This document shows positions 34,378-46,842 of a DNA stretch of 64,000 nt, piece after piece. Every line of letters starts with the position of its first letter. Positions within the stretch are counted from its first letter, which is position 1. The notes under the pieces are model-generated. The model saw nothing but the letters and a program-made list of their open reading frames with translations, searched no databases and was not told where the DNA came from. The DNA lies in NCBI GenBank assembly GCA_963682025.1, contig OY821517.1, positions 95,897,946 to 95,961,945 on the forward strand, in the 5' to 3' direction. A program made the position numbers and the translations under genes. The stretch is from Cordilura impudica. Taxonomy: Eukaryota > Arthropoda > Insecta > Diptera > Scathophagidae.

Positions 34378-34814
34378 GATTGTTTTCTTTTCAAATGAAG
34401 TTTATTGAAGAAACTGAGAAGCATATTATAGATCAAACAGAAAGTAAAAAAGACTTAGTTTTGTGGAAAATATTTTCAAAAAGCATGAAAAAAATAATTT
34501 TTCCAACATTTTGCTTCATAAAAATTTTCTAAATCAATTTTTTTCAAAATTTTAATTGCTGCACAGGTCTCTAGCTTTTACAGGTTGAAAAAATACCAAT
34601 CAGTCGACGAGTTATAGCCAAAAAACCGTATAAACAATATGCTTAAAATCGGCATTTGACTGCAAAGTTCGAAGGTCGATAAAAAAAAATTCGAACTAAC
34701 ATAAACAAACGCCGCGATACGGGTCTTCTAATTTAGCCTCTATTTTCATACCTCACTCTCAGAATCGACATAACTTTTGCTAACCTGAATTTGTTCCACA
34801 GTGTTATTGTACTA
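34378..34814 (-). repeat. T2 right terminal inverted repeat
   Basis: Complement of the left arm, with about 170 bp of extra sequence (34453-34624) between the inner and outer matching blocks. The outer tip reads GTGTTATTGTACTA on the plus strand. Confidence 0.8.
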
Positions 34815-35268
34815 AGCCCATCATCAAAATACGTTTGACTAGTTTACAACAAAAATAAATTTTATATATTGTAAACTAACTAAACTCTAATATTCAAGAT
34901 AAATATTTCTAATCTATCCCCTGTATTAGTCTTTTAATTGAACCTATTTCATATATAATAGAGGTAGTTGGATTATTGTGGTTTTAAAATTACCATCATA
35001 GTTATTTTACTTTAATCGATCTTAAATTAATTAGAATTCAATTGAAGTCTTATGAATTAAATAATTCTATTACCCTTATTAAGCATACATTGACATACCA
35101 TTATTAATCTCCTGAGCGCTCGTATAAGTATTATACATCACCACTGGCATACAAAAAGTTTTTATAATAATAAAAACCTCTACAAAGTACAATAAATTGT
35201 GTCTAATTAAGACAAACAATTGCAAATAATTAAACACAATTATCGCAAATTAACTTAATATCTATATA
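34815..35268. other. AT-rich unassigned sequence
   Basis: Nothing recognised between T2 and the H1 dimer. Ends TCTATATA just before the H1d CTAG. Confidence 0.4.
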
Positions 35269-38105
35269 CTAGCTGTTTTTACCCGGTCTTGCCCGGGATA
35301 AAAAGGCCTTGACTTGGTTCACTATGCTTACCAGGCGCTGAGTACTTAAAAATTTGTATGGGCAGTAAATTAATTTTTTTTATTTCTATTCAAAATTTTT
35401 TGATTTTTTAATTTAGAAGTTTTTTAAATGCTTCAAAAATAAGTTGCGAAACCGCTTTAAGTATTTTTTAAGTTTATTTATAAACATCAAATATAACGGA
35501 ATCGTTTGCAAATTAAAGGAATCAGAACTTTTAAAAATTGAATTACTTCATTCAATAAGTGATCATCATTGAGCAGAGACGTCAAATTCAAGTTTCAGAA
35601 ATGAAACACTAATGCGACGTTTAATATTGTGTCGCAAGGTTTCTTTAAGCAACTGCTTATAGTATATGTGTATCCTATTTTGATCAACAGGTAATTATTT
35701 CAAATACGTAGATAAAATTTATCATATGACATTTCACTGAGCTGTGTTCCGCGAGCGAGTCGCGCCCGATTCCTCGCGTTTGGCAGCCAGACCCGTGCTG
35801 CCGCGCAGTTGTTGTCAACTTATTTTAATCGCCAAAATATATTTTTCAGATCATTGCGATATTTTTGCTGAGCTGTGTTCCGCGAGCGCGTCGCGTCCGC
35901 ATCCGTCGCGTCCGCGTCCGCGCGCCTCGCGCCGCTTTCTCGCAGCTACTACCCGTTCTGCCGCTTAGTTCTCGTTAACTTATTTTAATTCCTAAAACAT
36001 ATTTTTTAGAGCTTTTCGATATTTTAGCTGAGCTGTGTTCCGAGAGCGCGTCACGTCCGCATCCGTCGCGTCCGAGTCCGAGTCCGCGGTCGCGCGCCGC
36101 GCGCCGCTTCCGCGCATTTGGCAACCACACCTGTGCTGCCGCGCAGCTGTTGCCAACTTATTTTAATTGTCAAAATATATTTTTCAGATCATTCAGATAT
36201 TCCAGCTAAGCTATATTCCCCGTGCTATTGAAAAGAAAACTCATTTTAAATGCATTTATTGTAGGACATATATTGAGAGCAGTATGCAAATGTTTACTAA
36301 AATAAATATTTAACAAAATTCATTAAATAACAAGTAAGAAAATTGTAGTCGGTCTAGCCCGACTATATGATACCCTATACCATGGTTTAGAGACCCTATC
36401 TTTCGGTCCAACTACTTCGATATAGAAAATAAGCATAAACCAAATTTGAGTGGGATTTTTATTAATTTTTTTGGCTGCAGATATGAAAAAGTTCATATCG
36501 GATGCTATATCTTTAAAGGGCTTAGGTCCAAAAATGGACCGATCCTGATCATGTTTGGTAAAGTCTCTTGTATTTTGCAAAAATATGTACAAACCAAATT
36601 TGAGAAGAATCAGTGCAATATTTTTGTTTTTTTTATAGATTTAAGTGAAGATCGGGAAGCAGGTCTATATGGGGTCAAAGGGATCATTTTTGGACTACTC
36701 ATTAGTGGATGTAATGAAGGCATACAAACCCAATTTGAGTAAGATCTATATGACAATTTGGATCTTATGGTAATTTATGTCGATTTCATATGGGTAATTT
36801 GTATGGGGGCTAGGTCTGAACATGGACCGATTCTCACCAATTTCAATAGCGTTCATCCCATGGCCGATAAAAGCTTATATACCAAATTTCATCAAAATAT
36901 ATTCATATTTGCGACCTGCAGTTTGATTACAAGCTTTACATGGACACACAGACGGACGGACGGACGGACGGACGGACATTGTTAAATCAACTCAGAAAGT
37001 GATTCTGATTCGATCGGTATAATTAAAGATGGGTCTAGGTCAAATATTTTTGGTTGTTACAAACAGCAGCACAAAGTCATTATACCCAAACCACATAGTG
37101 GTATAGGGTATAAAAATATGTAAAAATTTAAGAATGAATTTGGGGATAAGTTCATTTTTTCTTTCGATTAAAAAAAAAAAATGGGGAATTTGTTCATTTC
37201 TTTTGGGTGCCTTTTTTTAAGTTTGGGGAATTTGTTCACCGTGTAGTTATTTCCGTGTAAACCAAATTTCAGAGAAATCCGTTGAAAAGTACAAATTTGT
37301 ATAGGGAAGAAATATACCACACAAAAAAATGTGAATTTTATATGAAAATTGGGCGTAAAAGTAAGCGTGGTCGGTAAACTTCATATGGCGGCCTTCCCTG
37401 GAATATGTACTATATTTCGGAGAAAGCCATTGAAAAATAAAAGTTTGTATATCAACCAAATAAAGAAACAAATAAAAGGAAAAAAATAAGTTTTATATAC
37501 ATAGAAGTTGGCGCAAAGTAGGCGTGGCCTGTAAGAAGCGTATGGTGACCTTCCCTGTAGTATAGTGAACAAATATACCAAAAAACAGAAAATTAATTTT
37601 GTATAAAAAGTGGGCGTAGAAGTAGGCGTGGCCGGCAAGAATCATATGGCTATCTCTCTGGAGTACAGAGATCGTGTGTAGAAAATTTCAGAGAAATCGG
37701 TTGAAAAATAAAAATTTGTATAGCGAACAAATATACCAAAAAACAAAATGAATTGTGTACAAAAAGTGGGCGTTAAAGTAGGCGTGGCCGGAACGGAGCA
37801 TATGGCGACCTTTCCTGGAGTACAGAGATCGTGTGTACCAAATTTCAGAGAATTCCGTTGAAAAATAAAAATTTGTGTAGCGAACAAATATACCAAAAAA
37901 CAGAAAACGAATTGTATACAAAAAGTGGGCGTTAAAGTAGGCGTGGCCGGTAAGAATCATATGGCGACAATTCCTGGAGTATGGAGATCGTGTATAGCAA
38001 AATTCAGAGAAATCCGTTGAAAAATAAAAATTTGTATAGCGGTCAAACAAACAAACAAACAAACAAACAAACAAACAAACAGAAAATGAATTTTATATAT
38101 ATAGA
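35269..38105 (-). mobile_element. H1d: Helitron-like element, first half of dimer
   Basis: The CTAG end lies at 35269-35272 (A at 35268) with a CCCGGTCTTGCCCGGG hairpin. A deletion joins AGTACTT to AAAAATTTGTATGG. The GC minisatellite is at 35744-36150, the A7 insertion at 36331-37112, array units at 37250-38040, and (CAAA)n then GAATTTTATATATATAGA end at 38105. The next H1 begins at 38106. Confidence 0.9.
36331..37112 (-). repeat. Family A repeat, copy A7 (near full length)
   Basis: Complete from CAAGTAAGAAAATT to GGTATAGGGTATA, with a GACGGACGGACGGAC run at 36952. It sits in H1d where H1b reads ATTAAATAAAAATATG without it. The break can be placed with no duplicated bases, though up to four bases (ATAA) are ambiguous. 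Confidence 0.9.
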
Positions 38106-40506
38106 CTAGCTGTATTTTCCCGGTCTTGCCCGGAACAAAAAGGCCTTTGACTTGAAAAATGGTTCACTATGATTACCAGGCGCTGAGTACTTAGTCCCCA
38201 ATTAAAAAATTTCACACTATTTGTATGGGCAAAAATTTGTATGGGCAGTAAATAAATTTTTTATTTCAATTAAAAATTTTTGATTTTTTAATTTAGAAGT
38301 TTTTTATAAGATGCTGCAGCAAAAATGCTTCAAAAATAAGCGGCGAAACCGCTTTAAGTTTTTTTTTCAGTTTATTTATAAACATCAAATATAACGGAAT
38401 GGTTCGCAAATTAAAGGAATCGGAACTTTTAAAAATTGAATTACTTCATTCAATAAGTGATCATCATTGAGCAGAGACATCAAATTCAAGTTTCAGAAAT
38501 GAAAGACTAATGCGACGTTTAATATTGTGTCGCAAGGTTTCTTTTTAAGCAACTGCTTATAGTATATGTGTGGCCTCTTTTGATCAACAGGTAATTATTT
38601 CACATACGTAGATAAAATTTATCATACGACATTTCACTAAGCTGTGTTCCGCGAGCGAGTCGCGTCCGCTTCCGCGCGTTATTTTAATCGCCAAAATATA
38701 TTATTCAGATCATTGCAATATTTTAGCTGAGCTCTGTTCCGCGAGCGCGTCGCGTCCGCGTCCGCGCGCCTCGCGCCGCTTCCTCGCAGCTACTACCCGT
38801 GCTGCCGCTTAGTTCTCGTTAACTTATTTTAAGTCCTAAAACATATTTTTTAAAGCATTGCGATATTTTAGCTGAGCTGCGTTCCGAGAGCGCGTCGCGT
38901 CCGAGTCCGCGGTCGCGCGCCGCGTCGCGTCCGCGCGCCTCGCGCCGCTTCCTCGCAGTTACTACCCGTGCTGCCGCTTAGTTCCCGTTAACTTATTTTA
39001 ATTCCTAAAACATATTTTTTAGAGCATTGCGTCCGCGGTCGCGCACCGCGCGCCGCTTCCGCGCGTTTGGCAACCACACCTGTGCTGCCGCGCAGCTGTT
39101 GCCAACTTATTTTAATTGTCAAAATATATTTTTCAGATCATTCCGATATTCTACCTAAGCTGTATTCCCCGTGCACATAGCTTCCGCGCAACGAAATGAT
39201 GCTATTGAAAAGAATACTCATTTTAAATGCATTTATTTTAGGACATATATTGAGAGCAGTATGCAAACGTTTACTAAAATAAATATTTAACAAAATTCAT
39301 TAAATAAAAATATGTAAAAATTTAAGAATGAATTTGGGGATAAGTTCATTTTTTCTTTCGATTAAAAAAAAATGGGGAATTTGTTCATTTCTTTTGGGTG
39401 CCTTTTTTTAAGTTTGGGGAATTTGTTCACCGTGTAGTTATTTCCGTGTAAACCAAATTTCAGAGAAATCCGTTGAAAAGTACAAATTTGTATAGGGAAG
39501 AAATATACCACACAAAAAAATTTGAATTTTATATGAAAATTGGGCGTAAAAGTAAGCGTGGTCGGTAAAATTCATATGGCGGCCTTCCCTGGAATATGTA
39601 CTATATTTCGGAGAAAGCCATTGAAAAATAAAAGTTTGTATAGCAACCAAATAAAGAAACAAATAAAAGGAAAAAAATAAGCTTTATATACATAGAAGTT
39701 GGCGGAAAGTAGGCGTGGCCTGTAAGAAGCGTATGGTGACCTTCCCTGTAGTATAGAGATCGTGTGACCAAATTTTAGACATCCCCCGAAAAATAAAAAT
39801 TTCTATAGTGAACAAATATACCAAAAAACAGAAAATTAATTTTGTATAAAAAGTGGGCGTAGAAGTAGGCGTGGCCGGCAAGAATCATATGGCTATTTCT
39901 CTGGAGTACAGAGATCGTGTGTGGAAAATTTCAGAGAAATCGGTTGAAAAATAAAAATTTGTATAGCGAACAAATATACCAAAAAACAAAATGAATTGTG
40001 TACAAAAAGTGGGCGCAGAAGTAGGCGCGGCCGGTAAGAATCATATGGCGACAATTCCTGGAGTATGGAGATCGTGTGTAGCAAAATTCAGAGAAATCCG
40101 TTGAAAAATAATAATTTGTATAGCGAACAAATATACCAAAAAGCAGAAAATGAATTGTATATAAAAAGTGGGCGTAAAAGTAGGCGTGGTCGATAAAAAG
40201 TATATGGTGACCTTAGCTGGAGTACAGGGATTGTGTGTACCGAATTTCAGAGAAATCTGTTAACAAATAAAAATTTGTATAGGGAACAAATATGAATAAA
40301 ACAGAAAATGAATTTTACATAAAAAGTGGGCGTAAAAGTAGGCGTGGCCGGTAAAAAGTATATGGCGACCTTTCCTGGGGTATAGAGATCGTGTGTACAA
40401 AATTTCAGGAAAATCCGTTGAAAAATTAAAATTTGTATAGCGGTCAAACAAACAAACAAACAAACAAACAAACAAACAAACAGAAAATGAATTTTATATA
40501 TATAGA
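38106..40506 (-). mobile_element. H1e: Helitron-like element, second half of dimer
   Basis: CTAG at 38106-38109 follows the TC end of H1d with no base between. The 5' TC end is at 40505-40506, with T at 40507 on the plus strand. 2,401 bp. Its array and 5' end resemble H1c and H1f more than H1d. Confidence 0.9.
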
Positions 40507-41986
40507 TTATTCTTTTGTTTTCTGTTAAGTACAAGATAACCGCAAGCCATTGAGAAGTTTTATGAAAATGCTTTAGTTTAGCAGTAAAATATACACAAAG
40601 ATTCTTTAGAGCCTTCAAAGTATCACGGCCGAAGAGAAATTTAATCAATACGTATAAAAATAGATTATTTCTCTCATTTATTATTGTAATCACTTATCAA
40701 TTTGTTCTCGGAAAAATTTATATTCCAATAAGAGATACCGACTAATAAAAGAAGCCAATGTTATGTTACTGTTGATGCTGGGTTCCATACTAATCAAAGA
40801 TATTAATTACACAATGTGTAACATTGTAAGGTAATTTGTCGTCATGGCTGGCTGCTGCAAAGAAGAATGTTCTTTTTTTCTTTTTTGTATATCAATTGTC
40901 GAAGTGTGTGTTGTTAGTGTTAAATTTTAAACAGAAGGCAACACAAAGATTACCCATAGATACTTAGTTTGATTGAATCAAGTTGTGTGTTGTTCTGTGT
41001 ACAAACATAAATACATACATACGGCTTACTACTGGCTGTATACAGTAACAGCTACAGGCCCAAAAAACCAAATAAATAGTGTAATTAACTAGTAATTCGG
41101 CAACAATGCAATTATTTAATTAAGGATTAAGGTATTTGCTTAAGTTTTAGCTCAAAATTGAAAATAGTTTCATTTTGTTTGTGAACAGTTTTAAATGTTT
41201 AATAACTTCTAATGATATTTAAAAAAAGTAAGAATATTAATGTCGCACAGTGGCTGAAAATCGTTTTTCATTGGCCAACATTCCGTAACTGTTGAACCGA
41301 TCAAAATATTGTAGTAATTTTTTTTTATGGATGGATGTTTAGTTGAATTTGAGTTAGTTTAATTTCATTAAAATTGATTGAGCACTTTTAAGGAGTTCTA
41401 GGTCAAAGTTGAACTTTTAATTTTTTTTTAACTTTAAGCGCGAAACATGGCTTTCTTATTTTTTTTTTATATAATAAAAAATGTTATATTTTTGGATTGT
41501 AATAATAATTATAAGCATTTTTTAATAATGGAATTTTTTTAAAAATTTACACTAAAAAGAGTAAAATCAACGGGAAATTTTGCTATTACTACTGAAAGAT
41601 TTTAAAATTTCAAAGAAAATTTTCACTTAAAAAACATTAGTTATATTATCTAAAAGTCCTGCTATTACTGCAGAAAAATTTCTAATTTTTTGCTGTCATA
41701 TTTGTTAATTTTAGCAAAATAAATCTGCTGAATATTAGCGCAGTGATTCTGATTCTGATATGAAAATAAGGGTTTTAATTTTTTTTTTTGAATCTTTCTT
41801 ATTTATTAAAACATTTCATACACATGTGGTTGAAAAAACCTTTTAAAAAATAAAAACTTTATTAGATTTTAATAGCATTTGTGACAATGGGAGGTTCCAT
41901 TTATTATTATTTTTTTTACTAATACTATGTAATTTGTACTTAATAAAAATGAAAGGCAATTATAAAGATTATTTTCTAGGATTATT
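40507..41986. other. AT-rich unassigned sequence
   Basis: About 1.5 kb with several T-rich tracts. No ORF or known repeat recognised. Confidence 0.4.
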
Positions 41987-42379
41987 TTAAATCTGAATTG
42001 AATCCACTCCTGTTATTTCAGGTGCTGTTTCTGGATCTGAAAAGACTCTGATTGCGGTATTGCCGTCATTTGTATTGCCTGACCCTTGCTTTGGCTGATC
42101 TATAATCAATCCATATTTGCGACATTCATCTTGAACAAGTTTCTTTCTTGAACTTCTTAACTCTGAAGACCCGAAATAAAAGTCATAACTGATTTTTAGT
42201 ATTTGTTCCATAAACTGTATTCTTGCATGTAGTGGTGACAATCGACATTCATATGTATCGGTCATATCTAATGATTTTGTCGGGACTTGGTTTAATTGGC
42301 TTGATGTTGCTTGGCACATAATGCAGCTGAATACAGCCTCATTTGCAAGGTTCAGAAAATACACACATCCAACACACAA
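41987..42379 (-). pseudogene. Uncharacterised transposon-like gene, downstream fragment
   Basis: The minus frame carries LSPLHARIQFMEQILKISYD, RKKLVQDECRKYGLIID, PKQGSGNTNDGNTAIRVFSD and PEITGVDSIQI. From memory this matches the pattern S-P-L-H...F-E...GLIVD-P-K..G-S-G-T-x-N-D-G-N-T-A-R-R-F-F...I-T-G-D of a multi-copy protein family in arthropods and Hydra without an agreed function. It stops early at 41987. It lies on the same strand as 43486-43662, which looks like the family's N-terminal Lys/Arg-rich segment, with a TIR element between them. Confidence 0.5.
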
Positions 42380-42400
42380 TGTTCTGGTCTAAAACAATTA

Positions 42401-43224
42401 TGTGTGTTTCTGAATTTTGTACTTTGCCGAACACAATCATGAATGTGTTTCGTTTTAATACTTGATTGTGAACACGAACATGTTTCTGTCACGTATTGTT
42501 TCATTCAAACACACATAAACCACACAGTTTCGAGTGTAGCTATATTTCAAGATCTTGTTCTGTTCGTGTTCTCAAAAAAAAAAAAAAAAAACAAACAGAA
42601 CGTGAACGTGAACAATATACATGTTCGAGTGCAGCTTAATTTTAAATTCGTGTTCTGGCACGTGTACTGCTCTGAAAAACAGAACTTGAATAATAAACAA
42701 GTTCGAGTTCAGTGAATAACAAAAGTTTAATTTAAACCACACTGAGAATTTTTTATATTTTGTTTATGAATTATTTTCGTATTTTTTTATTAGTTTTTAG
42801 TTTTTATTATTTTCTATTTTTATTATCATCTTTTTATTTTTATTTTTTTATCCCTGCTAATGAATTGTTTTTAATTTTTTAAATAAATTTGGCTGAAACA
42901 ATTGTCGTTATTTTTATCGGGGTGTATCGGAGTTTTTTGATCGCGAGTGGATAATGTTTTAATTTCTAGCTGTACGCGTTCAGGAACACGATCTGAAAAT
43001 AAAGATACACTGGAACTTGTTTATTTTTTATATTCTGTTTTTTTTTTTTTTTGAGATGACGAACATAACACGAACCTAAAATATAGCTACACTCGAAATT
43101 GTGTGGTTTATGTGTGTTCGAATATAACAATACGTTATAGAAACATGTTCGTGATCACAATCAAATATTAAAACGAAACACATTCATGATTTTTTTCGGC
43201 AATGTAAAAAATTTAGTGACACAC
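42401..43224. mobile_element. TIR (foldback) element of about 0.82 kb
   Basis: Left 42401-42590 and the reverse complement of right 43045-43224 match well: CATGAATGTGTTTCGTTTTA, CACGAACATGTTTCT, ACACACATAAACCACACA and TTCGAGTGTAGCTATATTT occur on both. A long A run (42575-42591) and T run (43040-43052) follow the arms. The core is AT-rich and non-coding. It probably interrupts the gene whose pieces lie at 41987-42379 and 43486-43662. Confidence 0.75.
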
Positions 43225-43485
43225 GAAATTGATATGAAAATAAAAATATGTGGTTGTTGGTCTGAGCTGTGTTTGTTTACATATATATATACGAGTTTTT
43301 TTATTCAGGGTGTGTTTTTTTCTGAACTCTGCTCATATGTGAACTGTTTTGCATCGCTCGCAGTTGGTATACTTTTCAGAATCCATTTTGTTCTCACTGG
43401 ACTAGCTTTAACATTTTTTTCAATGATATCAACTTTTGTTAATTGCTTCTGTGATCGTTATTGATGTAGAAAAGATTCTTTTATA

Positions 43486-43662
43486 TTTGTACATCTAATT
43501 TCACCGTCAACATCTTGAAGTTTTCGCCTCTTAGATGCATCGCTGCAGTTGTCCAATGATTTGCGTGGTCTTCTAGACTTATCTTGCTTTGCTGTTTCTG
43601 AAGCGACAGTAAGTTGGCCTTCTAACCAGTTTGCCCTTTTTATATAAGAATTTTGTTTACTT
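43486..43662 (-). pseudogene. Uncharacterised transposon-like gene, upstream fragment
   Basis: The minus frame reads SYIKRANWLEGQLTVASETA, then KSRRPRKSLDNCSDASKRRK. The G/R-R-P-x-K-S-x...S-x-R-x-K-R-R-K pattern is, from memory, the N-terminal region of the same family as 41987-42379. No start codon is in view. Joining the two pieces as one gene is inference. Confidence 0.4.
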
Positions 43663-45925
43663 TAGCTAACTTGTTTGTGGTGTCTTTTTAGTTCTTTGAC
43701 GAAATTAGATAATTAGTCTTGTATTTCGGTGCTACACGAATTTAAGTTTAATTTTATTTTAATGTAACATCTTCCTGGTTTTTGTTTCTAAAACCCTCGT
43801 CGGACAGTTCTTTATAACTGAAGCTCTCCGTATTTTTCTGAATATTTTTATTTGCGACTGTTATTGCTGATATATATTATAGCAATTGGGTTTGTATTCA
43901 AATGTCACTTTCTTATAATCCTTTTCATAAGCCATCATACTATGTTTCTAGGTAAAATAAAGAGGTAAGAAAATGGCACTGGTGCATTACTACCTTAAAT
44001 AATATATAAAAAAACCCACTATAAAAATAAATTACATTTGTGTGTGTGTTCTTTACTACTTGCATTATAGCATTGTCAGGTAAAATAAAAAGGTATAAAA
44101 GAGGTATGATAATAAAAGACCCGGGTTACAAATGAATTACATTCTCCTTGTATTGACATTCTTACTTACAAATATATTAAAAGGGTAGTATATTTTCTAA
44201 GCAGATATCATTACTGGTAATAGAACAAATAATGACTACTATAAGCTATAAAATAGCTAAAGGGCTGTTTAAATTACCGCAATTTTAATTTTTTTAAAGT
44301 AATTTCATTAAAATAAAAAAAGTGTTCTACCCGCGAGTCGTCACGAGTGCTGTAGTATATATAGGGTTAAAGAGGACACTTTCACTTTTCACCGTGTGAT
44401 ATACATTTCTTGTTCCCTTTTATTCACTAGAAGTTCTATTCCACTAAAATTTAAATTTGATAAAAATGTAGTAGTTTAATAAATATTTCAGAATGCCCCT
44501 AATATTAAACCAGGCCATGACCGCTTACAACAACTAAAGAATACAATCCTACCAAGCTTGTAAAAAGAACCGCACGTCATTAGTGATGATAACTTGCGAG
44601 TAGTAACCATTTATTTTTGACAAACAACACAAATAAATCACCTTTTTCTGAGATTACGAAAAACAGTTGAGTTTGACAGCATGCCACGCCCACAGTTTAA
44701 CCTAATTTTTTGGCTACCTTAATATGAATATATACGCTAATCAAAGGCGTTAAAATTTAAAAAGTCGGCGATAAAAAATTAGACATTTGGCCAATGAAAT
44801 CAAAATTTCAGCCACAGTGCGTCGTTCATGCAATTTTTACGTTAGCAATTTTTTTCAATCAAATAATTTTCAGTACAGTTCATTTCAAATAAAGAATTCG
44901 TTGGTAATCCGAAGTAATATTTATGTTAACTTTTTCAATTCTTTTTTTAAACTAATTAATTGTTTATCGTATCTTTTTTGGTTTCATTTGGTTATTTAGT
45001 TTATTCAAAATTAAACTACATGATACGTTCTTGTATACAATATTTATCATTTTGCATTTTTAAATTTCTAAATTACGTGTATGAATTTGAATGGTGACAT
45101 AGTATACAATATGTTGTTTCAGCAGACGTTAAGGAACATTGTCGTTATTTCGCTTTTCTTTAGATGCCAGAGAATAAAATCGATATCAATTTGATTCCGT
45201 ATTATCAAAGAATTTTCACTGCTTCAGGAAAGGAAAAAGGTTTTTTTGTGCATTAATTACGGCAACGTAACGAAAAAACAAACACACTGCTTGTTGTAAA
45301 CAAACGAATTAATGTTATTTATTTAATAAGTTTAATGAAGATACATTAACTGAAAAATCTTTATTTTTCTCTGAAATAAAAGTAATTCGTAAAAGGGAAA
45401 TTTAAAGTCTGAGTTCAAAGAAAAAAATAGTTGACTACATTATAAGTAATTGACATAAAATAGGAACCTGATATCTGGGGTCTAATTGTCTCATTCGTTA
45501 TCGAAATTTTCGATCGAAAATTTTTTTTATTTTCCAAAATAAAATGCTAAGAATAATTTTGCTCTATCCCTAGATAAAAGTAAAGGTGAAACGAGGTCTT
45601 ATGTTTGTCAGTATTCTTTAAATATTAAACCAAAATATGTAATTTCGATTGATGTTACTCGATATCGAATGCAGCCATTAGCCCTCTGATTTAAGGAATT
45701 AAATTTAAAACTATCATATCACGGTCTTAAAGTTAAAGTTTCTTAGATTTTTCTTATACTAAGCAAGTTTTAGGCTCCCAAAATCAAGTAACTTGAGTTA
45801 AATTGTTTTTTCATTACATTTAAATGTCGTTTAGCTCTCTGGCGTTACAATGCTTTCCTATGTTTAAATAATCTTATATTTAATACGGCGTGGTAGAGAT
45901 GAAGAAAACATATATTTCTAAAATT
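43663..45925. other. AT-rich unassigned sequence
   Basis: 2.26 kb. A near repeat of 'aggtaaaataaagaggtaagaaa' type lies at about 43950 and 44080. No gene recognised. Confidence 0.4.
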
Positions 45926-45965
45926 CAGACAGTTTTCTGGCATTTCAGCCTTCATCAGTGATTTT
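45926..45965 (-). ncRNA. Hammerhead-ribozyme-like core (possible Penelope-type remnant)
   Basis: The minus strand has CTGATGA (45952-45958), a short stem GGC...GCC and GAAA (45934-45937). This is the order of the hammerhead core around stem II. Stems I and III are not clear. Such motifs occur in the terminal repeats of Penelope-like elements. Confidence 0.3.
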
Positions 45966-46503
45966 TATTGAACATTGTGATAATTGTTATGTTATAATTG
46001 AATATGAAATTTTTCTACTTAGTGCGGTCGTTAGGTTTAAACCTGCATCTATCACACATGCACTCATACTTGCACTTTTTTTCGTGCGTTTTAATACAGT
46101 GTGGTTAAGAATCAGTTTTCATACATGAAACAACTCTATCAAAAAAAAAAAAAATATAAATTTTTTTTATTTTTGCATATATATGCAGTTCTACTTCTGA
46201 TTTCCACTATTCTCAGTTTGGTAAGTGTTGCCATATATGATGCATGGTTTGTAAATTTTACCTATTGTACTTTTTACATATATTAGAGATGTTGCTCTCA
46301 AGCACTGTTAACAAATAATTTTCATTCCCAGATATTATTAGAACATTTAATGAATTGATATAGAATCTTATTTATACAAATTTAAAATTTTACAAATAAT
46401 AAGGACGTCAGAAAGAAAAACGGAAGATTATTTAAATGTTGTGTGATTATCTTAACTAAAAGAATTGAATAATTTGAATAAAAATCAAAAAGACATATAA
46501 AAA
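45966..46503. other. AT-rich unassigned sequence
   Basis: Nothing recognised. Includes an A run at 46139-46152. Confidence 0.4.
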
Positions 46504-46842
46504 CAAGTTAACAAATTATAGTTGGTTTAGATCGACTATACGATACGCTATACCATGCAGACTAACCAGTTTCAATTCCGTTCGTCCTAAAGCCGATGAA
46601 AGCTTATATACCAAATTTCATAAAATTTATTCATAGTTGAAGTTTGATCACAAGGTTTACATGGACACACAGAAGAATGGACAGGCAGCCTTAAGGACAG
46701 ATGGACGGACATCGCTAAATCGACTCAGAAAGGGATTTTGAGTCGATCGGAATAATAAAAGTTGGGTCTTTGCCAAATTTTTTTGGTAGTTGCTTAGATG
46801 AGCACAAACTCATTAACCCGACCACAGAGTGATATGGGGTGA
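46504..46842 (-). repeat. Family A repeat, copy A8 (internally deleted)
   Basis: Keeps the palindromic end (about 46518-46540), a 'ttacatggacacacag' block, a decayed GTCY region and the hairpin end. About half of the element is lost. Confidence 0.7.

Larger units (their letters stand above)
31686..34814 (+). mobile_element. T2: TIR-bounded element with uncharacterised gene
   Basis: Left 31686-31880 and the reverse complement of right 34625-34814 match over about 190 bp with roughly 90% identity by eye (for example ACACTGTGGAACAAATTCAG on both). A second matching block follows (31868-31942 against 34378-34452), so the arms total about 260 bp with an insertion on the right. One gene (32307-34194) lies between them. 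No clean target duplication is visible at the tips (CAGTGCTATT and TAGTACAATA). The structure is that of a DNA transposon. Confidence 0.75.

Noticed and set aside
31670..34830. Target-site duplication for T2
   Set aside because: No equal-length direct repeat could be placed at the tips; AT-rich chance matches were not accepted.
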